From the NCBI RefSeq assembly GCF_024331145.1, contig NZ_JANDJO010000007.1, positions 108,454 to 172,453 on the forward strand: DNA of 64,000 nucleotides. Direction: 5' to 3'. This stretch comes from Shimia sp. CNT1-13L.2. Its GTDB lineage: Bacteria; Pseudomonadota; Alphaproteobacteria; Rhodobacterales; Rhodobacteraceae. Below the pieces are notes generated by a model that saw only the letters and a list, made by a program, of their open reading frames with translations, did no database searches and was not told where the DNA came from. Position numbers and translations under genes: made by a program. Shown piece after piece: positions 36,106-44,759 of the stretch (position 1 is the stretch's first letter; each line of letters opens with the position of its first letter).

Positions 36106-37734
36106 TCACTCTTTGGGTTTTGTATCTTTCGGCTTGATCCGGTTGGCGTAATCTGCCGTTCGCCCGGCGATGTTCGGGTCGAAATCCAGCCCGATTTCCT
36201 CGCCCATCTGCTTCATCGCCGGCAGGCGCACGGCCATGGAGAGGATCTGGTCCATGGCCGTGCCAAAGGCGCCGTCGGTCCCCTCGCCGGCGGCCTGCAT
36301 GCTGCCTGCGCCAACGCCGCCAATGTGGTTGATCTTGATTGAATCGATCTTTTCCACCGGTTTCATCATCTGGGTCATGATCTCGGGCATGCGGTCCAGC
36401 TTGTGCTGTTCAAGACGCATGGCGATCACCGCGCTGCTCAGGGTGTTTTCGGCAGCATTCAAGGCGACACGCCCTGCGGCCTCGGCCTCCATCGCCGCTT
36501 TCTCGGCTTCGGCTGCTGCGGCGCGGGCGCTGGCCTCGGCCTGGGCCCGGGTCAGCAATGTGTCGACATCGCTATTGATCTGCGCGGTTTCACGCTCCAG
36601 AGCCCGGGCCTGCTTCAACGCGGCAATTTCGGCGTCGCGTTCGGCCACGGCACGATCCTTTTGCGCCTGCACCTGTTCGGCAGCCAGTATCACCTGGGCG
36701 CGGGCCTGTTCTTCGGCCGCCTTGGCAGCGCTTTCCTCGGCGCGCTTCTCGGCCAGCGCGATATCGTGATCGATGCGCGATTGTTCCAATGCCAACAGCG
36801 CTTCCATCTCGGCGAGCCGCAGGGCCTCGTCGTTGGCCACCTGTGCAGCCTTGACCTGGCGTTCTTGCTCGATACGGGTACTCTCGGCAGCGCGTTTGGC
36901 TTCGGCGCGGGCCTGTTCGGCGCGCGCGTCCGCCTCGGCCTCAAGCTTGGAAAGGTGCTCGGACTGGGCAATCTCGGCCTCGCGTTCGGCGCGTTGCAGG
37001 TCCAACTGGCGCTGGTGCTGGGTCAAACGGTGTTCGCGCACCGCCACTTCGGCCCCGGTTTCCACCGCCACACGCGCCTTGCGCTCTTCGGCGATCAGTT
37101 CCGCCAGACGGCGCATACCACGTGCATTGAAAGCGTTGCTTTCATCCATCTGCGCAAGGTTCGATTGGTCGACCGCCACCAGCGAGGCGGATACCAGTGA
37201 CAAACCAAGCCGATTGCCGCGCGCCTGAACCGAGGCCGCCACATCGCGGGCAAACTCGGTGCGGTTCAGGTGGATTTCCTCCAGGCTGCGTTCAGCCGCA
37301 GCCGCCTGGATCGCATCCGCCAACGGTCCCGCCAGAACATCTGCAATCGCCTCGCCACTGCGCGCGATCCGCGTTCCCATGGTTTGCGCCGCCATCGCGA
37401 TGCTTTCGGCGTCCGGCGCGACGCACAGTTCGAATTCCATTTCGACATCCGCCCGCAGCTGATCGCGGGTCAGAACCGCCTCGCCCCCTTTGCGCGCCGC
37501 GGAAACCGCCGCCACCTGCATTGAGACATTCTGCACTCGGTGCAGGATCGGCAGGGCAACACAGCCGCCATCCAAAACAACCCGGCGTCCGCCAAGCCCG
37601 GTGCGCACAAGCGCGGTTTCCAGAGTGGCCTTGGCATAGAAACGCTGCAAGAACCACAGGCCGACAATGATCCCGATGACGGCGACGACAAAAGCAAGTG
37701 CCCAGAACAAGGTAATTCCCCCGATTATCTGCAT
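36106..37734 (-). CDS. Flotillin/SPFH-domain membrane scaffold protein
   Basis: A 542-aa protein with one N-terminal membrane segment (LFWALAFVVAVIGIIVGLWF, ~8-27), an SPFH region (~40-200), then a long Ala/Glu/Arg-rich coiled coil (~205-435) and a C-terminal region containing MPEIMTQMMKPVEKIDSIKI, the usual flotillin end. ATG 37734 (MQIIGG) after GGGAAG is preferred to a start 23 codons earlier. It is encoded between the AmiC-like gene and the binding protein, on the same strand. Flotillins organise membrane microdomains; membership in an importer operon suggests it clusters this transporter (inference). Confidence 0.85.
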   Translation of the reverse strand: MQIIGGITLFWALAFVVAVIGIIVGLWFLQRFYAKATLETALVRTGLGGRRVVLDGGCVALPILHRVQNVSMQVAAVSAARKGGEAVLTRDQLRADVEMEFELCVAPDAESIAMAAQTMGTRIARSGEAIADVLAGPLADAIQAAAAERSLEEIHLNRTEFARDVAASVQARGNRLGLSLVSASLVAVDQSNLAQMDESNAFNARGMRRLAELIAEERKARVAVETGAEVAVREHRLTQHQRQLDLQRAEREAEIAQSEHLSKLEAEADARAEQARAEAKRAAESTRIEQERQVKAAQVANDEALRLAEMEALLALEQSRIDHDIALAEKRAEESAAKAAEEQARAQVILAAEQVQAQKDRAVAERDAEIAALKQARALERETAQINSDVDTLLTRAQAEASARAAAAEAEKAAMEAEAAGRVALNAAENTLSSAVIAMRLEQHKLDRMPEIMTQMMKPVEKIDSIKINHIGGVGAGSMQAAGEGTDGAFGTAMDQILSMAVRLPAMKQMGEEIGLDFDPNIAGRTADYANRIKPKDTKPKE

Positions 37735-37792
37735 TCTTCCCGCACCAAAAGGGCACGGGTCTTGGTTGCCGTAAACGGTGAGGGAATTTATT

Positions 37793-37823
37793 TTCCATTT
37801 CAAGTTTTTTATTTGAATTGGAA
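37793..37823. promoter_or_regulatory. Candidate operator upstream of the flotillin-importer-amidase operon
   Basis: TTCCATTTCAA (37793-37803), nine bases, TTGAATTGGAA (37813-37823): an 11-bp inverted repeat with 10 matches, about 60 bases before the flotillin start. Its half-sites resemble the palindrome at 39011-39024, so both may bind the neighbouring MarR protein. Confidence 0.5.
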
Positions 37824-37831
37824 ATTATTTC

Positions 37832-38968
37832 TCACAAGTCACTGTTTTTAAATTCTTTAATTATGTGAAATTGCAAACCATCCGCGCGCGCCAGGTAGAT
37901 CGGCTTGCGATCAAGGGCGCTCTGAACGCCGCTTTGGCGGCCGCTGTGGTACTGGACAGGCAGGCTGTCCTGACCGCCCTGCATGTGCCAGCTTTGGTGG
38001 TGCCCCCCCATCAGCCCGGCAAGGAATTGCAAGCCTTCATAAGTCGACTGGCCAAGCGCGTTCAGCACCGGTGCCGTGTCGCCGTGCATCGAATAATACC
38101 GTTCCTTGAAGGCCGCGTTCGCCTCGGTCGGCAAGACACCAAAATAAGACGACGCGGTGAACAACCGCTCCAGGTTGGCGGCACCCGACGCCAACAGCCC
38201 GTTTTCCTCCATCGCGCAGGACAGGCGGATCATGCGGCGATGCAGGTCGGCACGGCCAAAGGCGCGGTTGAAGGCCACCGCATCCTGTCCCACCAGCGAC
38301 AAAAGCACCGCATCGGCACCCGACGTCGCCAGTTCGTCGATCAACCGCCCCATGCAATTCAACCCGAACGGCACATAGCGCTCCATCACCACGGGCACAC
38401 CCAATTCTCGCAACCGCCCCTTGGCATAGGAATGCGAACTGCGCGGCCAGACATAGTCATTGCCGATCAGCGCCCAGCTGGCGGGTCGATAGCGCTCCTG
38501 CAAAAGCTTGATCGCCGGCCCCAACTGTTCGTCCGGGGTTTCGCCAATCGCAAAAAGCCCCGCCGTGGTCTCTCCCCCTTCGTAAAGCGGCGTATAGACA
38601 TAGGGGATGCGCTGGCGCACGACTTTGCTGAGCCGCTGGCGGATGGCGCTGATGTGCATGCCGACGATCGCGTCGATGGCGCGGGCCTCGATCAATCCGT
38701 TGACCACCTCTTCGACCGGTTCCGGTGCCTCGACCGCCGCGTCGATCATGATCAGCTGAACCTTGCGCCCGGCGATACCGCCACGTTCGTTCAGCTCGGC
38801 AATCGCCACCTGTGCGCTTGAAATACAGGATGGCGCCCAGATACCGGCCGAACCGCACATGGGGATCAGCAGCGCCACGCGAAACGTTTCGCTGCCGCTC
38901 AGCCGACGACCTGCCCGCAAATCGGCAAGTTCCATCGGAAATGGGAGGTCCGGATGCAGTGGCCTCAT
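37832..38968 (-). CDS. AmiC-like cytoplasmic amide-receptor protein
   Basis: About 378 aa (ATG 38968; a GTG 14 codons earlier is possible). It has a periplasmic-binding-protein fold without any signal peptide: VALLIPMCGSAGIWAPSC, then YVYTPLYEGGET, WALIGNDYVWPRSS and SSYFGVLPTEANAAFKERY. This resembles AmiC, the cytoplasmic amide sensor of Pseudomonas, and the related binding protein at 34809. AmiC works by holding the antiterminator AmiR, but no ANTAR-domain gene is present here. It may sense the imported amide for another partner. Confidence 0.75.
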   Translation of the reverse strand: MRPLHPDLPFPMELADLRAGRRLSGSETFRVALLIPMCGSAGIWAPSCISSAQVAIAELNERGGIAGRKVQLIMIDAAVEAPEPVEEVVNGLIEARAIDAIVGMHISAIRQRLSKVVRQRIPYVYTPLYEGGETTAGLFAIGETPDEQLGPAIKLLQERYRPASWALIGNDYVWPRSSHSYAKGRLRELGVPVVMERYVPFGLNCMGRLIDELATSGADAVLLSLVGQDAVAFNRAFGRADLHRRMIRLSCAMEENGLLASGAANLERLFTASSYFGVLPTEANAAFKERYYSMHGDTAPVLNALGQSTYEGLQFLAGLMGGHHQSWHMQGGQDSLPVQYHSGRQSGVQSALDRKPIYLARADGLQFHIIKEFKNSDL

Positions 38969-39010
38969 GACATAGTGTGATCCCCGATGCCCTGGGTTGG
39001 GCGATACCAC

Positions 39011-39024
39011 ATTTCAATTGAAAT
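39011..39024. promoter_or_regulatory. Palindromic operator between AmiC-like and MarR genes
   Basis: ATTTCAATTGAAAT is a perfect 14-bp palindrome in the 117-bp divergent gap between ATG 38968 and the MarR start at 39086. Size and symmetry suit a MarR dimer, and a related repeat precedes the flotillin gene. Confidence 0.55.
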
Positions 39025-39085
39025 TAGTTTCCAAGTCAAATAAATTCATCATGCGAGACCAACGAGACAGGATCAGGGGACAGGG

Positions 39086-39511
39086 ATGAGCGCCGAAACA
39101 ACGCCTTTTGACAGCTACATCACCTACGCCCTCGCGGCCGCACATCGCAAGGTGACGCAGTCCTTGGGCGACTGCCTGAAAACCCATGGTGTCCAGATCG
39201 AGGCTTGGCGCGTGATGGAACTTCTGGATGGCGGTGCCCGCCCCACCATGGGCGAACTGGCCCGGCTGGCGCTGATCAACCCGCCGACGCTCAGCAAGTT
39301 GGTCGACCGAATGGTGTCAGATGGCCTGGTGCACCGGCAGGTGGCACAGCAGGACCACCGCCAGATCAACCTGTTGCTGACCGACCTGGGGCGCAAACGC
39401 ATGATGGATGTCCGCCACGACATTCAGGAACACGACCGTGCGCTGGCGAAGACCCTCGAAGGCGAAAACGGGACAATCCTGCGAAACTTGTTATCCAAGT
39501 TGGCCCACTAA
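39086..39511 (+). CDS. MarR-family transcriptional regulator
   Basis: A 141-aa winged-helix protein (TMGELARLALINPPTLSKLVDRMVSDGLVHR, then the wing AQQDHRQINLLLTDLGRKR). CAGGG precedes the start. It is divergent from the amide-cluster operon, with a perfect palindrome between them, so it probably represses that operon until an aromatic or acyl ligand releases it (inference). Confidence 0.88.
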   Translation: MSAETTPFDSYITYALAAAHRKVTQSLGDCLKTHGVQIEAWRVMELLDGGARPTMGELARLALINPPTLSKLVDRMVSDGLVHRQVAQQDHRQINLLLTDLGRKRMMDVRHDIQEHDRALAKTLEGENGTILRNLLSKLAH

Positions 39512-39857
39512 AACACGGCAAGGCCGCCCCTTAGGGCCGATCCCGCCAGTGACGAACCGCTTCGTGGCTCACGTCGATGCCACGCTCGTGAAGCAAATCT
39601 TATACGATGCGAAGTGAAAGGGGAAACCGGACGTACACCATCCCCGCCAGGCAGATGATTTCCGGGCTGGTTTTGAAATACCGAAAAGGGGAAAGTTTTA
39701 ACGTGGCACGACGTTAAGTCAGTACCTTACCCACCTCAAGCCTGTTTCTTTTGACAATGCCCAAGTCAATGTTGGAGTTTCACCTTTACGAAAATGTGGG
39801 GCTCGAAACAAAAAATCGGCAATTGTGATAACTTTTCAAATTATTAACTGAAGAACT
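39512..39857. other. Intergenic stretch with IS remnant
   Basis: The 346 bases between the MarR gene and tRNA-Ser hold no intact gene. Positions 39540-39711 carry a decayed IS6-family transposase piece (separate entry). The remainder, toward the tRNA, is AT-rich with no recognised signal. Confidence 0.6.
39540..39711 (-). pseudogene. IS6-family transposase remnant (N-terminal part)
   Basis: Minus-strand reading gives LKLSPFRYFKTSPEIICLAG, then VYVRFPLSLRIV, an in-frame TAA, and DLLHERGIDVSHEAVRHWRD in the same frame. This is the conserved N-terminus of IS6-family transposases, where the stop replaces the usual NVED stretch. No start codon precedes it, and the homology ends abruptly near 39540. 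The fragment is inactive and short, the scar of an old insertion near a tRNA gene. Confidence 0.7.
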
Positions 39858-39946
39858 GGCGGAGGAGGTGGGATTCGAACCCACGGTGGGCGTTAACCCA
39901 CGTCGGTTTTCAAGACCGGTGCATTCAACCACTCTGCCACTCCTCC
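39858..39946 (-). tRNA. tRNA-Ser (anticodon UGA)
   Basis: The minus strand folds as a class-II tRNA. A 7-bp acceptor stem GGAGGAG/CTCCTCC, the anticodon loop CTTGAAA with TGA, a long variable arm (GTGGGTTAACGCCCAC) and the T-loop GGTTCGAATCC are all present. The discriminator G and an encoded CCA (39858-39860) follow. The UGA anticodon reads UCA and, by wobble, other UCN serine codons. Confidence 0.97.
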
Positions 39947-40142
39947 GACACGCCTTGCCTAATTCGAGAGAAATGATTCTGAAAGGCCAATCTGTCGGGG
40001 AAATTTCGCCGATGCCCGAACGCAGCCTTTTCTTGATGCGGCCATGTCGCTAGACTGCGCGCAAGCCCGCGAGGGCAGCAAACAACGTCGGCAAGCGGCG
40101 GAACCGCGCGAAAGCACGCGCACAGGCAAAGGGCACGGCACG

Positions 40143-41012
40143 ATGAGCACAGGCACTTCCCGCAACACCACTGCCCGCACGGGCCGCATTCTTCTGGCAC
40201 TGGGCCTCGCAGGCGCGCTGGCCGCCTGTGAAGAAGGCCAGGATCTTTCCTCGATCTTCAAGCCGAAACCAGGCGCCGAAGCAGAAGAGACCGACACCCG
40301 CACAACCAAGCTGGTCGAACGTGACGTCGAAGCGCCCGAGGTCTTCTCGGTCACCGAGGCCGGCCTCTGGGATGGCCGTCCGAGCCTTGGCGGCGTCTGG
40401 GCCGCTCACCCCGATGTGGCCGATCCCGAGCGCGTGATCATCCGCAACCAGTCGAACGGCAAGTTCGTGATCGGTGCCCTGTTCCGTCGCGAACGGGAAA
40501 TCCCCGGACCCCGTGTCCAGATCTCTGCCGATGCCGCTGCCGCCCTTGGCATGCTGGCCGGTCAGCCGGTTGAGCTGAACGTGACCGCCCTGCGCCGCGA
40601 GGAAGTGCCGGAAGAGGCCCCCGCTCCGGTGGCCACCACCGAGACCGCCGCTGTCGAGGAAGAGGCGCTTGACCCGATCGCCGCCGCCAGCGCCGCGATT
40701 GCCGGGGCCGAAGCCGCCACCAAGCCGCCCGCGCAGGAGGTGAAGGCCGAAACCGCGCCCGCGCCGCAATCCACCACCCTGTCCAAACCCTATGTGCAGA
40801 TCGGCATCTTCAGCGTTGAAAGCAACGCAAAGAACGCCGCCCAGCAGATGCGCAACGCGGGCATGGTGCCGCTGATCCGCAAACTGACCAGCAAGAACAA
40901 GACCTTCTGGCGCGTCATCGTCGGCCCGGCCTCGAATGCCGCCGAACGCAAGACGCTTTTGAAGAACATCCACGCCACCGGGTTCACCGACGCCTACGCC
41001 GTCAGCAACTGA
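40143..41012 (+). CDS. SPOR-domain lipoprotein
   Basis: A 289-aa protein with a lipoprotein signal (lipobox LAAC near residue 25, then EEGQ), a middle region rich in Ala/Glu/Pro, and a C-terminal SPOR domain (YVQIGIFSVESNAKNAAQQM ... FWRVIVGPASNAAERKTLL). SPOR domains bind denuded peptidoglycan at division sites. ATG 40143 (MSTGTS) starts a proper signal; a longer frame adds 33 polar residues. It lies 26 bases before dacC, fitting a role in septal wall turnover (RlpA/DedD-like, inference). Confidence 0.87.
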   Translation: MSTGTSRNTTARTGRILLALGLAGALAACEEGQDLSSIFKPKPGAEAEETDTRTTKLVERDVEAPEVFSVTEAGLWDGRPSLGGVWAAHPDVADPERVIIRNQSNGKFVIGALFRREREIPGPRVQISADAAAALGMLAGQPVELNVTALRREEVPEEAPAPVATTETAAVEEEALDPIAAASAAIAGAEAATKPPAQEVKAETAPAPQSTTLSKPYVQIGIFSVESNAKNAAQQMRNAGMVPLIRKLTSKNKTFWRVIVGPASNAAERKTLLKNIHATGFTDAYAVSN

Positions 41013-41038
41013 CCCGCGCGAAAACCGGAGATCGCCGC

Positions 41039-42208
41039 ATGAAACTGGCCCTGCCCCGCCTCCTGAGCGCCGCCGTGGCGCTGGCCCTGACCGTGACCCA
41101 GGTCTCGGCCTTCGAAACCCGGGCCAGCGCGGCCTATGTGATGGATCAGGGCACCGGCACCATCCTGCTGGCCAAGAACGCCGACGAGCCCCTGCCGCCC
41201 GCCTCCATGTCCAAGCTGATGACGCTTTACATGGCCTTCGAGGCGGTCCGCGACGGCCGCCTGTCGATGGAGGAAAAGCTGCCTGTCTCGCAACACGCGA
41301 TGAACTATGGCGGCTCGACCATGTTCCTTGATACCACCGACAAGGTGAAGGTCTCCGACCTCATTCGCGGTATCATCGTGCTGTCGGGCAACGATGCCTG
41401 CGCCGTGATCGCCGAGGCCCTGTCGCCGGATGGCACCGAGGCCGGCTTTGCCCGCCTGATGACCCGCCGCGCCCGCCAGATGGGCATGACCAACTCGACC
41501 TTCGCCAACTCCAACGGCTGGCCCGCCCCCGGACACCGCATGTCGATGCGCGACCTAGCGCTGCTGGCCAACCACCTGATCGAGGACTTCCCCGAGTTCT
41601 ACCCGATGTTTGCCGAACGCGAGTTCAAGTTCGATGGCCGCGCCCCCGGCAACACCCGCAACCGCAACCCGCTCCTGAGCCTCGACATCGGCGCGGATGG
41701 TCTCAAGACCGGCCACACCCAGGAAGCAGGCTATGGCCTCGTCGGATCTGCCCGCCAGGGAAGCCGCCGTGTGATCTTCGTGATTTCCGGCCTCGACAGC
41801 TCCAAAGCCCGCGCCGAAGTCTCGGAACAGATCGTCAACTGGTCCTTCCGCCAGTTCTCGGAAAGCAAGATCGCCCGCGAGGGCGAGCGCATAGCCGATG
41901 CCGAGGTCTGGATGGGCCGCGAAAACAAGGTCGCGCTGGTTCCGGCCGAGGATATCGATGTGCTCCTGCCGGTTCTGTCGATGGACAAGGTCGACGCCGA
42001 AGTGGTCTATCACGGCCCGGTTCAGGCCCCTGTCACCCAAGGCCAGGAACTGGCCGAACTGGTCGTGCGTCCCGATGATCTGCCCGCGATCCGCGTGCCT
42101 CTGGTCGCGGCCAAAGACGTTCCCGCCGGCGGCTTTACCGTCCGCCTGCGCACCGCCACCAGCGTGCTGTTTGACAGCCTCGGCATCGGGGCCGGAGACG
42201 CGTCGTGA
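41039..42208 (+). CDS. dacC: D-alanyl-D-alanine carboxypeptidase (PBP5/6 type)
   Basis: A 389-aa periplasmic serine peptidase trimming the terminal D-Ala of peptidoglycan pentapeptides. A signal peptide (~1-24, QVSAF) is followed by the catalytic motifs SxxK at Ser56-Lys59 (SMSK), SGN at 116-118 and KTG at 223-225. A C-terminal PBP5-like beta domain ends the protein. RBS region GGAG. It overlaps tmk by four bases. Choosing dacC over dacA/dacD is by annotation habit. Confidence 0.92.
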   Translation: MKLALPRLLSAAVALALTVTQVSAFETRASAAYVMDQGTGTILLAKNADEPLPPASMSKLMTLYMAFEAVRDGRLSMEEKLPVSQHAMNYGGSTMFLDTTDKVKVSDLIRGIIVLSGNDACAVIAEALSPDGTEAGFARLMTRRARQMGMTNSTFANSNGWPAPGHRMSMRDLALLANHLIEDFPEFYPMFAEREFKFDGRAPGNTRNRNPLLSLDIGADGLKTGHTQEAGYGLVGSARQGSRRVIFVISGLDSSKARAEVSEQIVNWSFRQFSESKIAREGERIADAEVWMGRENKVALVPAEDIDVLLPVLSMDKVDAEVVYHGPVQAPVTQGQELAELVVRPDDLPAIRVPLVAAKDVPAGGFTVRLRTATSVLFDSLGIGAGDAS

Positions 42209-42831
42209 CCGACGGCGGACTGTTCATCACCTTCGAAGGCATCGACGGATCGGGAAAATCCACCCAGATCCGGGTGCTGGCCGAAACCCTGCGCGGCAAG
42301 GGGTATGACGTCGTCCTGACCCGCGAACCCGGCGGCTCTGACGGGGCCGAGGAAATCCGCTCTCTCGTGCTTGAAGGCGACCCCGACCGCTGGTCGGCCG
42401 AAACCGAAATCCTGCTGTTCACCGCGGCCCGCCGCGACCACCTCGAACGCACCATCCTGCCGGCGCTGGCTGCGGGCAAGATCGTGCTCTGCGACCGTTT
42501 CGCCGATTCCACCCGCATGTATCAGGGCCTGTCCCGCGGCGACCTGCGCGAAACCGTCGACCACCTGCACCGCCTGATGATCGGCCGCGAACCCGACCTC
42601 ACCATCCTGATCGACATGGACCCGGCCACCGGCCTCAGCCGCGCCAAGTCCCGCGCCACCACCGAGGAACGCTTTGAAGACTTCGGACAGGCCCTTCAGG
42701 AACAGATGCGCAAGGGCTTTCTCGGCCTCGCAAACGAATTCTCCGACCGCTTCCGCATCATCGACGGAGAACAATCCATCGACGCCGTGGCTTCCGACAT
42801 CGCCGACACCGTGCTAACGCATCTTTCATGA
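42205..42831 (+). CDS. tmk: Thymidylate kinase
   Basis: A 208-aa enzyme phosphorylating dTMP to dTDP. P-loop FEGIDGSGKST near residues 10-20, the DR-motif VLCDRFADSTRMYQG near 95-110, and a lid segment with RAKSRAT. The start is GTG 42205, overlapping the dacC stop (GTGA); its own end overlaps holB. Full length and intact. Confidence 0.95.
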   Translation: MTDGGLFITFEGIDGSGKSTQIRVLAETLRGKGYDVVLTREPGGSDGAEEIRSLVLEGDPDRWSAETEILLFTAARRDHLERTILPALAAGKIVLCDRFADSTRMYQGLSRGDLRETVDHLHRLMIGREPDLTILIDMDPATGLSRAKSRATTEERFEDFGQALQEQMRKGFLGLANEFSDRFRIIDGEQSIDAVASDIADTVLTHLS

Positions 42832-43949
42832 GCGACGACACACTCCCAGAAGCAGATCGCGTCGAAGGGGCACCGCACCCGCGCGAAACCGAGCGGCTCT
42901 TCGGCCAGTCTCAGGCCGAGGCAGGCTTTCTCGAAGCCTATAACGCCGACCGCCTGCACCACGCCTGGCTGATGACCGGCCCGCGCGGCGTCGGCAAGGC
43001 CACGCTGGCCTGGCGGATCGCCCGCTTTCTTCTGGCAACGCCCATCTACGAGGGCGGCGGCCTGTTTGGCGATGCCCCGCCCACCTTTGACACCCTCGAC
43101 ATTTCGCCCGATCACCCTGTCGCCCACCGCCTTCTGGCGCGCTCGGAACCCGGCATGTTCGCCATCACCAGAAGCGTGAACGAAAAGACCGGTAAGCTGC
43201 GTGACATGATCACCGTCGATGACATCCGCGGCCTGACCCACTTTCTCACCATGTCCGCCGCCGAGGGCGGACGCCGCGTCGTGATCGTCGATGCCGCCGA
43301 CGAAATGAACGTGAACGCCGCCAACGCGCTTTTGAAAATGCTCGAAGAGCCCCCGGCCCTCACCACCATGCTGCTGGTCTCTCACCAGCCATCGCGTCTC
43401 CTGCCCACCATCCGCTCGCGTTGCCGCGAATTGCGCCTGACCCCGCTTGAGGCCGACGACATGACCGCCGCCCTCGCCCAGGCCGGGGCCGAAGACAACG
43501 ACGATCCCGCACTGGCCGCCCTGTCTTCGGGATCGGTCGGCGAGGCCATGCGCCTGACGCGGCTTGGCGGTCTCGAGATGTATCAGGAAATCGTCGGCAT
43601 CTTCGCCACGATGCCCAACCCCGACCGACCGCGCGCTCTCAAGCTGGCCGAGGCCGCCGCCGCGCGCGGGGCCGAGAACCGCTTCGAGCTTTTGCTCACC
43701 ATGTTCGACACCTTCCTCGCGCGGCTGTCCCGCACCGGTGCAACCGGTGTCCCGCCGCTGCCCGAGGCCGCCAAGGGCGAAGCCGAGGTTCTGCAACGCC
43801 TTGCCCCCAATCCGCACAAGGCCCGCCAATGGGCAGAAATCGCGCAAGAGATTTCATCACGCACCCGCCACGGGCAGGCGGTCAACCTTGACCCTGCCGC
43901 ACTAGTTCTAGATACGGTTTTCAAGATAACAGAAACCGCATTGCGCTAG
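42828..43949 (+). CDS. holB: DNA polymerase III delta-prime subunit
   Basis: A 373-aa clamp-loader subunit with a RecA-like fold: TGPRGVGKATLAWRIARFL (P-loop-like), KMLEEPPALTTMLLVSHQPS and the SRC-type motif IRSRCRELRLTPL. ATGA overlap with tmk, as in the common tmk-holB pairing. It works with delta and tau/gamma to load the beta clamp. Confidence 0.93.
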   Translation: MSDDTLPEADRVEGAPHPRETERLFGQSQAEAGFLEAYNADRLHHAWLMTGPRGVGKATLAWRIARFLLATPIYEGGGLFGDAPPTFDTLDISPDHPVAHRLLARSEPGMFAITRSVNEKTGKLRDMITVDDIRGLTHFLTMSAAEGGRRVVIVDAADEMNVNAANALLKMLEEPPALTTMLLVSHQPSRLLPTIRSRCRELRLTPLEADDMTAALAQAGAEDNDDPALAALSSGSVGEAMRLTRLGGLEMYQEIVGIFATMPNPDRPRALKLAEAAAARGAENRFELLLTMFDTFLARLSRTGATGVPPLPEAAKGEAEVLQRLAPNPHKARQWAEIAQEISSRTRHGQAVNLDPAALVLDTVFKITETALR

Positions 43950-43952
43950 ACC

Positions 43953-44759
43953 ATGACTGACATCCCCCGGATTACCGACAGCCACTGTCACCTCGACTTC
44001 CCCGACTTCGAAGGACAGCTCGACGAGATCGTCGCCCGTGCCGCAGACGCCGGCGTGGCCCGCATGGTCACCATCTGCACCCGCCTGCGCAACGAACCCA
44101 CCGTACGTGCCATCGCCGAGGCCCACGCCCCCGTCTTCTATGCCGCCGGAACCCACCCGATGAGCGCCGCAGACGAGCCGATGGCCACCGTCGACCAGCT
44201 CGTTGCCCTCGCGCAGCACCCGAAATTCGTCGGCATCGGCGAAACCGGCCTCGATTATCACTACACCGCCGAAAGCAAGGACGTGCAGAAAGAAAGCCTG
44301 CGCATCCACATCACAGCAGCCCGCGAAACCGGCCTGCCGCTGATCATCCACTCGCGCGATGCAGACGAGGACATGGCCGCAATCCTGAGCGAGGAACACG
44401 CCAAGGGCGCCTATTCCTGCGTCATGCACTGCTACAGCTCCGGTGCCGCCCTGGCCAAAACCGCTGTAGACCTCGGCTTCTACCTCTCGATGTCCGGCAT
44501 CGCCACCTTCCCGCGCAGCCAGGACGTCCGCGACATCTTTGCCGCCGCACCGGTTGAGCGCATCCTCGTGGAAACCGACGCGCCCTACCTTGCCCCGCCC
44601 CCGCATCGCGGCCGACGCAACGAACCGGCCTATACCGCCCTCACCGCGCAGGTCGGCGCAGATGTCTTCGGCATGTCCTACGCCGATTTCGCCGCCCAGA
44701 CCGAAGCCAACTTCGACCGCCTCTTCACCAAGGTCGCATCCTTCGCGGAGGCCGCATGA
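43953..44759 (+). CDS. TatD-family metal-dependent hydrolase
   Basis: A 268-aa TIM-barrel hydrolase. The metal-binding DSHCHLDFPDF is near residue 10, then GETGLDYHY, IHSRDADEDM, MHCYSSG and the final ETDAPYLAPPPHRGRRNEP with the conserved Asp. Members are 3'-5' DNases or D-aminoacyl-tRNA-type hydrolases. It lies three bases after holB, in the frequent holB-tatD arrangement (ycfH-like). Confidence 0.92.
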   Translation: MTDIPRITDSHCHLDFPDFEGQLDEIVARAADAGVARMVTICTRLRNEPTVRAIAEAHAPVFYAAGTHPMSAADEPMATVDQLVALAQHPKFVGIGETGLDYHYTAESKDVQKESLRIHITAARETGLPLIIHSRDADEDMAAILSEEHAKGAYSCVMHCYSSGAALAKTAVDLGFYLSMSGIATFPRSQDVRDIFAAAPVERILVETDAPYLAPPPHRGRRNEPAYTALTAQVGADVFGMSYADFAAQTEANFDRLFTKVASFAEAA

